This document shows, in pieces, positions 58,620 to 64,000 of a stretch of DNA of 64,000 bases; the stretch's first letter is position 1; each line of letters opens with the position of its first letter. Made by a program: the position numbers and the translations under genes. Source of the stretch: Macrotis lagotis. Its lineage: Eukaryota > Chordata > Mammalia > Peramelemorphia > Peramelidae. Where the stretch lies: positions 257,465,856 through 257,529,855 of the forward strand of contig NC_133658.1 in assembly GCF_037893015.1 (NCBI RefSeq). Direction: 5' to 3'. A model generated the notes under the pieces. It saw only the letters and a program-made list of their open reading frames with translations, had not been told where the DNA came from and did not search any database.

Positions 58620-59800
58620 TCAATGCAATTTTTAATTCCAATGTAAAAAATCTCAGAAGCTGTGACATTAGGTCCATTTCTGGTGTTTTCACTATCCTTA
58701 TAATAGAAATTTTTTGCTAACAGTTTTTTTGCAACGCATTTTCTTCTACTTTTCTTCCTAAATCTGTTTCCTAAATCTTGCCACTTCTTTTGATTGGTTT
58801 TATCCTCAGTTGTCTCTTCTCTGCTTTTTGAGGTCATACTGCTTATAGTTGTTCTTCATGAGATTTTAAAGACAAGAGTATATGTAATCTGCTGTTGCCT
58901 TTGGCAACCACCTTTGACTATTTGACCAGTAAGTCAAATGATTGCTCACTTATTTGGTTTCTGGACTCAACTGATTTACTTATTGAAGTATTTAATTTAT
59001 ATGGGTCTAACTCTTGTATGATATTATTGTAGTTGGTGTCAGTGTCATTTCTATTATCCATTTCTAATTTAAAATATTTTAATAACTTGTTTAAATAATT
59101 AAGAGTTAAATCTTTTTATTTAAATCCCAGGTATTTTCATCTTATTAGTCTTTCTTCTTATTGGTTAAAATATTAATTTTATGTCTTTTGAGGCTGTGAC
59201 CTGACAAATGACTTGGGGTTGAATTCCATATCACAATAAACATTTTTCTGTCAAAATTTAGTCTATTTTACTGTTTGTTATGTTATTTGCTACTCAAAAT
59301 TCACAGTCTACCTTTAGTTTTAAATGAGTGTTTATGATATAGAAGCAAAAAATTTCTACAAAATCTACATATTTTGACCCATCATCTCTTGGTTCATAAG
59401 CTGAAATTATTTTCAAGATGATTTTTTTATTTAAACAAATACTTACTATTGGTATTATTAATATGTGATGACCACATAACCTATGAAATAATATTTCTGT
59501 AGATTTTGTTTGTGTGTTTAAAACTTACTCTGTCACTTTTTTCTTTACTTCTTAGAGACTGTTTATGACTTATGAGGCATTCTTCAATTTAACTTCAACT
59601 TCTTAGTTTTGGTAACACATAGCACAAATGGCAGAATTGATAAGATTAAATCCCCCATTAATATGCCCACTCATTGGTCATTGGTCACAGATCTCACATT
59701 TAGAATATTAATAATCAAAAATTGTTTGATGGTCTAAAAGTTGAGTCTGAGCACCCTTTCTTTACCTCTTCTTTTCCACTACTTTTTCACTTCTCAAGCA
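58620..59800. other. AT-rich block, possibly an old antisense LINE
   Basis: The T-rich plus strand and phrases such as taagattaaatcccccattaatatg recall antisense L1 ORF2, but I cannot place the rest. The 81-codon minus-strand ORF at 58592-58837 has no recognisable domain. Confidence 0.3.
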
Positions 59801-59809
59801 CCATCACTC

Positions 59810-60122
59810 TAGACAAGGCACAGCCAAGTACAAATGTTTAGAGACAGACTACAGAGTGGCATGTATGAAGCATAGCAATGAGATCAGTGTAGCTAGATTG
59901 TAGAGTGTATGGAGCAGAATAAAGCAACAAGAAACTGGAAATGTTTGTTTTATGAGGAGTTTCAAATGACAAAATGAGGAATTTGTATTTGATGTTGGAA
60001 GTGATATGCTCTTTGAGCTTTGAGCATAGGGAAGGAGTGACATGGTCACACCTATGCTTTAGAAGAATCACCATGGCAGCTGAGTGAAAGATGGATTTGA
60101 ATTGGGAGATACTTGAATCTAT
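59810..60122 (-). mobile_element. L2 internal fragment, antisense
   Basis: atgaggaatttgtatttgatgttggaagtgat...aaggagtgacatggtcacacctatgctttagaagaatcaccatggcagctgagtgaaagatgg matches the same part of L2 as 46340-46480. Confidence 0.7.
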
Positions 60123-60255
60123 AGGACCCTGAGAAGTCACTTAAAATTTTTTTGTGCTAAAGGCAAGTTGCTAAAACTATAAGTTTCAGAGAAGTTGTCA
60201 ACTTGCATCAGTGGAGAGACTTTCCTCATCTGGGAGTTCCCAATGTCAGTTATCT
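60123..60255 (+). mobile_element. Marsupial SINE tail (ctaagactataa type)
   Basis: gagaagtcacttaaaat...gctaaaactataagtttcagagaagttgtcaacttgcatcagtggagagactttcctcatctgggagttccc is the 3' half of the subfamily seen at 6303. Confidence 0.7.
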
Positions 60256-60559
60256 TAGATAAATTAGGGAATAGCTATTATACTTTACCTTAATGCAAAG
60301 TATATTCTTTTTATAATAGTTCTTAATTTAATAAAAGTACTTCTTTCCATAGCACAATTTTTGTATCTTTTCCTTTTATTGTTTCAGGCTAGTTTTCTAA
60401 GAGTACCAACACCTAGAGATAGCAGGTAGATTCTGTACTGGAGATGGTACCAGAGAAAAGTTTTGAAGGAAATTAGGGTTTTGAAGAGGTGGAGGTGAAA
60501 GGGAATGTATTTCATCAATGATTATGAAAATATATAGAGACATAAGAAGGAACATTGAA

Positions 60560-61000
60560 TTCAGAGAACAACCAGCTATTATGGATATACGAAGGGAAGT
60601 TATGTGACATATACAAATAGGAAAAGTAGCTTGGAATTATATTGTGTTACAGTTTTGGGTGTAGTTAAGGACTTTATATTTTTCCTAAATACAAATAGGA
60701 AGTCATTGAATATTTTTAAACTGGAATATGATGTAGTTTAACATGAGTTTCAGAAGTTTTAATTTGTCAGCTCTGTGAACAATAACTTGGAAAAAAGGAG
60801 AGAATTGAAGTAATGGGATTACTGAAGAGACTTTTGCAATAATCAGTGTAAGAGGCAGGGAGGGATCCATACTTAGTAAAGAGGAAACTATTCAAATAGA
60901 TGTTGTAGAGATTGAATAACACCTGGAAACTGATAGGATGTAGGTTGTGAGGAAGAGAGAGGAGTTAATAATGACTGTGTAACTGTCCTAGGGTGATTAG
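60560..61000 (-). mobile_element. L2 internal fragment, antisense
   Basis: ggaagtcattgaatatttttaaactggaatatgatg...gagagaattgaagtaatggg...gacttttgcaataatcagtgtaag follow antisense L2 order. Confidence 0.55.
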
Positions 61001-62830
61001 ATAAATCAATGCATTGTAATGGTAAGTCACTACTTGAACTTATCCTCCTCATAGTGTATGTCAAATCAGAAATCAGATATTGACTATGAGAAAGAAAAAA
61101 TGATCTTTGGTTTAGTTCAAATAGGCCTTCATAAGGAATTATAATAATAAAAATTAGGTCCCCACTCTTTTAACTATAGATAGTAGTACCTAATTAACAA
61201 TTTAGAAAGTAGTTCATGATAATAAATCAATATTTTGGAAATATAGGTAATAAAATGAGGACCTATACATACTTAGCGCCATTTGTGCCTTTAAGACCAA
61301 TTTCTCCTGTATTTGGAACATAGCACATTAGAAATAAAATAGAGGGGGATAATTATTTAATATTAATAAACTTCCTTGGGTATTTCAAAAAGTATTTTTA
61401 AAACTATTTTTATATATTTAACTTTATGACTAATTACAAAATTTTATCTTTAATATGTTATTTTCTCATTTCTGTGAATGGAGAAAGTACTTTCCCACCC
61501 ACTGTACAATCTTTCCATTGTTAGTCATGAAATAGCTTTTTTCCCTCTGGTTAAAATTATGATTAAATATGACTATTCACTGAACATACGTAAATGTGAG
61601 AAACATGCTTCGTTTCTTCAGCTAAAGATTTTATCTTAGGGAGAAAAGTGAGTTTGGAGAGGTAGAATAGGCAGCTATAGTGTGATTTCTAGAATTATAA
61701 GAAGGTCTTTGGTCACTAAATTATTTTTCCTATCCACTCAATTAGTTGCTGACATTTCACACTTAGAGAGTAATTAATTTGTTTCCTATGCTCCCTCCCT
61801 ACTCCCCTCCCATATTTCTACAATAAAAACTTATGTTACCCTGTTGAAAATAGCACATTAAATCTTATCAGTTAATTTTTTTAGTGAAATTAATTTATCA
61901 TGTTTCCTAGAGATCATATTTCTTCTAGGTTGCAGTGACAATGAGTATTCCCTACCTTCCCACTTTCTCCCTTCTTTTTTCCCTCTCCTTTCCTCCTTTT
62001 CCTTTCCCTTTCTCTTTTCCTTTTTCACTTTGCCAAAGCCATGTTGCATTGTCAAACCTTGGCAGTTCCTTATTAAACCTCCAAAAGTATTATGTCTAAT
62101 TCTGATGTAGGAATCATATTGCTGCTAAAATGACAAAATTCCAAGTAAATAAATTCTTGATAGACTCAGCTGCTATTTGGCACTAGAAAAACTTGTAAGC
62201 CTTCCAGACCATTCTTTTTTGAGGAAAGAGACCAAAAAAGGCAGGGTTTTCACATCAATCAAAAGTATAAGGGGTATTTTAATGGAAAATAGAATGATTT
62301 TTTTTTGATCGGTTGATGAACGGGAATAGAAAATGTAGTATACACAAAAATCAAAACTGAAGTATTCCTTAATATAATTGGCAATCTGGTTTGTAGTCAT
62401 CAAAAAATATCATACCTGGGTGTTGTTTTTCTCTATGCTTTGTGACAATTAAGGGAGAGGTGGCAGTTGGAAATCATGTTATAAAAATATATTTGTTTTT
62501 CTTCTCTTTTTATCTTGGATATGAAAGCTACTCTTGTTGATTGATCAATCTAAGGTTTATAGATGAACAAGGTGGTATTTCAACCTTTTTTTTTTCTTTT
62601 CATGTTACTGCATAGAGTTGGCAGTACTGAATTTAGTCATTGAGGGTTAGTTATCCCTTTCATGTAACCCCATAACAAGGTTTGAAAATATTCATGAAGT
62701 CTCAGGATTCTAGACATTTTAAATGCTCAGTCTCAGGTCAATTTTCTTCACTAGAATAAATAGTAAGAAAGCCAATTCAGGATTTCACAATCTAATAGAT
62801 TAGAAATTCAGAGATTACTTTAGAGTTTAA
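61001..62830. other. Unassigned intronic sequence
   Basis: AT-rich without confident mobile elements. It includes a T/C-rich stretch at 61970-62030. The ORFs here are short and composition-driven. Confidence 0.3.
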
Positions 62831-62839
62831 AGATCACTT

Positions 62840-63170
62840 TAGAGTTTAAAGACAATTCTGCGATCATTTGATCAAATTCTTCCCTTTCATTTTACAAGAT
62901 ATGGAAACTTAATTACAGATCAGAGAAGAGACTTGCCCATGGTTACCATCACAGAATCTAGATCCAGTTCTATTCTTTCTATTTTCACAGGATGATAGAA
63001 TTAAGATTAGAAAAGATTTTAAACATCTTAGAATTCCCCATTATTTTATCGATTATAAAAAAAAACCCAAAACTAAAACTGTGAAAAGTTAAATGAGTTG
63101 ATCCAAGGCATATAGTTAGTTAGTGGAGAGCTCGGATTCAAAGTAAGTTACTGACTACCAAATGTCTTTT
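62840..63170 (-). mobile_element. Two minus-strand MIR-type fragments
   Basis: cccttcattttacaagatatggaaacttaattacagatcagagaagagacttgcccatggtt (to about 62985), then agattagaaaagattttaaacatcttag...aagttaaatgagttgatccaaggcatatagttagttagtgg. Confidence 0.6.
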
Positions 63171-63564
63171 CTGTGAACTCCAAATCCAGTGATCTTTCAT
63201 TAACTTCAAATCATTTCTTTTTTAATAGAATCATGTTTGTTCATATCTAATGTACCATATACTACACTATGCAACTTCCACTTATTCCAAAATTCTCATT
63301 GTACAGGCTGAACTTTTGTCTATACCACATTGTCACTCGTTGGGTATGTCTCCTATCACCTTAACCTTTTCATTGACTTGACTATAAGGAAAACCCTAAC
63401 ATAATATCTACTAAGCAGATCAAAGTCCTTCTTAATATGCAGCTTACCAGGGAATTTTTACTCTCTGGTAATGACTTTTTAAGTAAGATTTTTAAGTGGA
63501 TGAGATTCTAATCTCAAATCTGATTTTTACTAATTTTTCTCAGGCAAATTTCTAACTCTATGGG

Positions 63565-63712
63565 TCCCATTAAAATGTATAGTATTTATAATATTTTATA
63601 GATATTATAAATTCATTATATATTCGTAATATTTTGTATTATTTATAATAAGTTATTTATATAATTTATTTATTATAAAATTATTTATTTATACAATTAT
63701 TTATAATATTTT
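63565..63712. repeat. AT-only simple sequence
   Basis: About 150 bases of tataat, tttata and attatt units, nearly free of G and C. Confidence 0.85.
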
Positions 63713-64000
63713 GCCCAATTCTAGATCTCAGAATTTTTAAGACTTTCTTCAGTGATTAAAAAATTCAATTTTATTTGGTAACATTTTTTTTCCTGTTTGT
63801 TCTTTCTTTGAAGTACTTATGCTACAGTTGCCTAGTTTCATTAAAATTGCAGTATAACCCAGTTTTGAATGACTTTATCTATCAAAACTAGAATAGTGTT
63901 ATTGGTACTTAAATTTATTATCCATGATAAAAGATGTCAGGCACTATTCATTTCAGAAGTGTTTGTCCCTGAGCAGACACCATAATGTAGTGCAGACAGC

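Overview
The window is vertebrate nuclear DNA, almost certainly from a marsupial. AT-rich, gene-poor sequence is packed with L1 and ORF1-only (HAL1-like) LINEs, L2, MIR and several tRNA-headed SINE families. One SINE (antisense hallmark: tttgcaaggcaaatggggtt, then an antisense rendering of a tRNA-type B box) is of the kind I know from Australian marsupials, so an australidelphian species is my best guess. All family names rest on recognised motifs; no alignment or search was run.

Only one protein-coding segment is supported: the first coding exon of a DOK5/DOK6-type docking-protein gene at 7452-7517 on the + strand. It encodes 22 residues ([12 protein letters not shown]...RSRRLG) and ends at a gtaagt splice donor. 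It lies at the 3' edge of a CpG-rich promoter/5'UTR block (about 6870-7470) that holds a G run, an alternating CG/TG tract, CCG and CAGC repeats, a T/C-rich tract and a seven-codon upstream ORF. The two residues separating the paralogues as I remember them are mixed (K15 DOK6-like, R20 DOK5-like); codon parsimony favours DOK5. I saw no second exon, so 7518-64000 appears to be the 5' part of a long first intron (more than 56 kb).

Layout. 1-6800: upstream intergenic DNA with a minus-strand HAL1/L1 5' region cut by the window edge, an L1 3' end, MIRs, an 835-bp pogo/Tigger-like DNA transposon relic (3676-4510) and SINEs running up to the CpG island. 6870-7523: promoter, 5'UTR and exon 1. 7524-32000: intron with MIR, L2, a 440-bp C/T-only tract, mariner- and hAT-type MITEs, three copies of the marsupial SINE and a perfect 38-bp-arm hairpin at 18852-18937. 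32400-37460: a cluster of minus-strand L1/HAL1 with a nested SINE. 37500-45700: mostly unassigned intron with an ancient 1.3-kb-spaced duplicated segment, one copy of which has acquired a compound AT/CT microsatellite. 45700-53450: a long minus-strand L2 with a nested SINE, a plus-strand HAL1 with an internal deletion, and two adjacent SINEs. 53450-64000: MIR, L2 and SINE fragments, microsatellites and unassigned AT-rich sequence.

No rRNA or tRNA genes, CRISPR arrays or other bacterial features are present. The remaining open frames of 60-200 codons lie in repeats, microsatellites or low-complexity DNA and are not called as genes.
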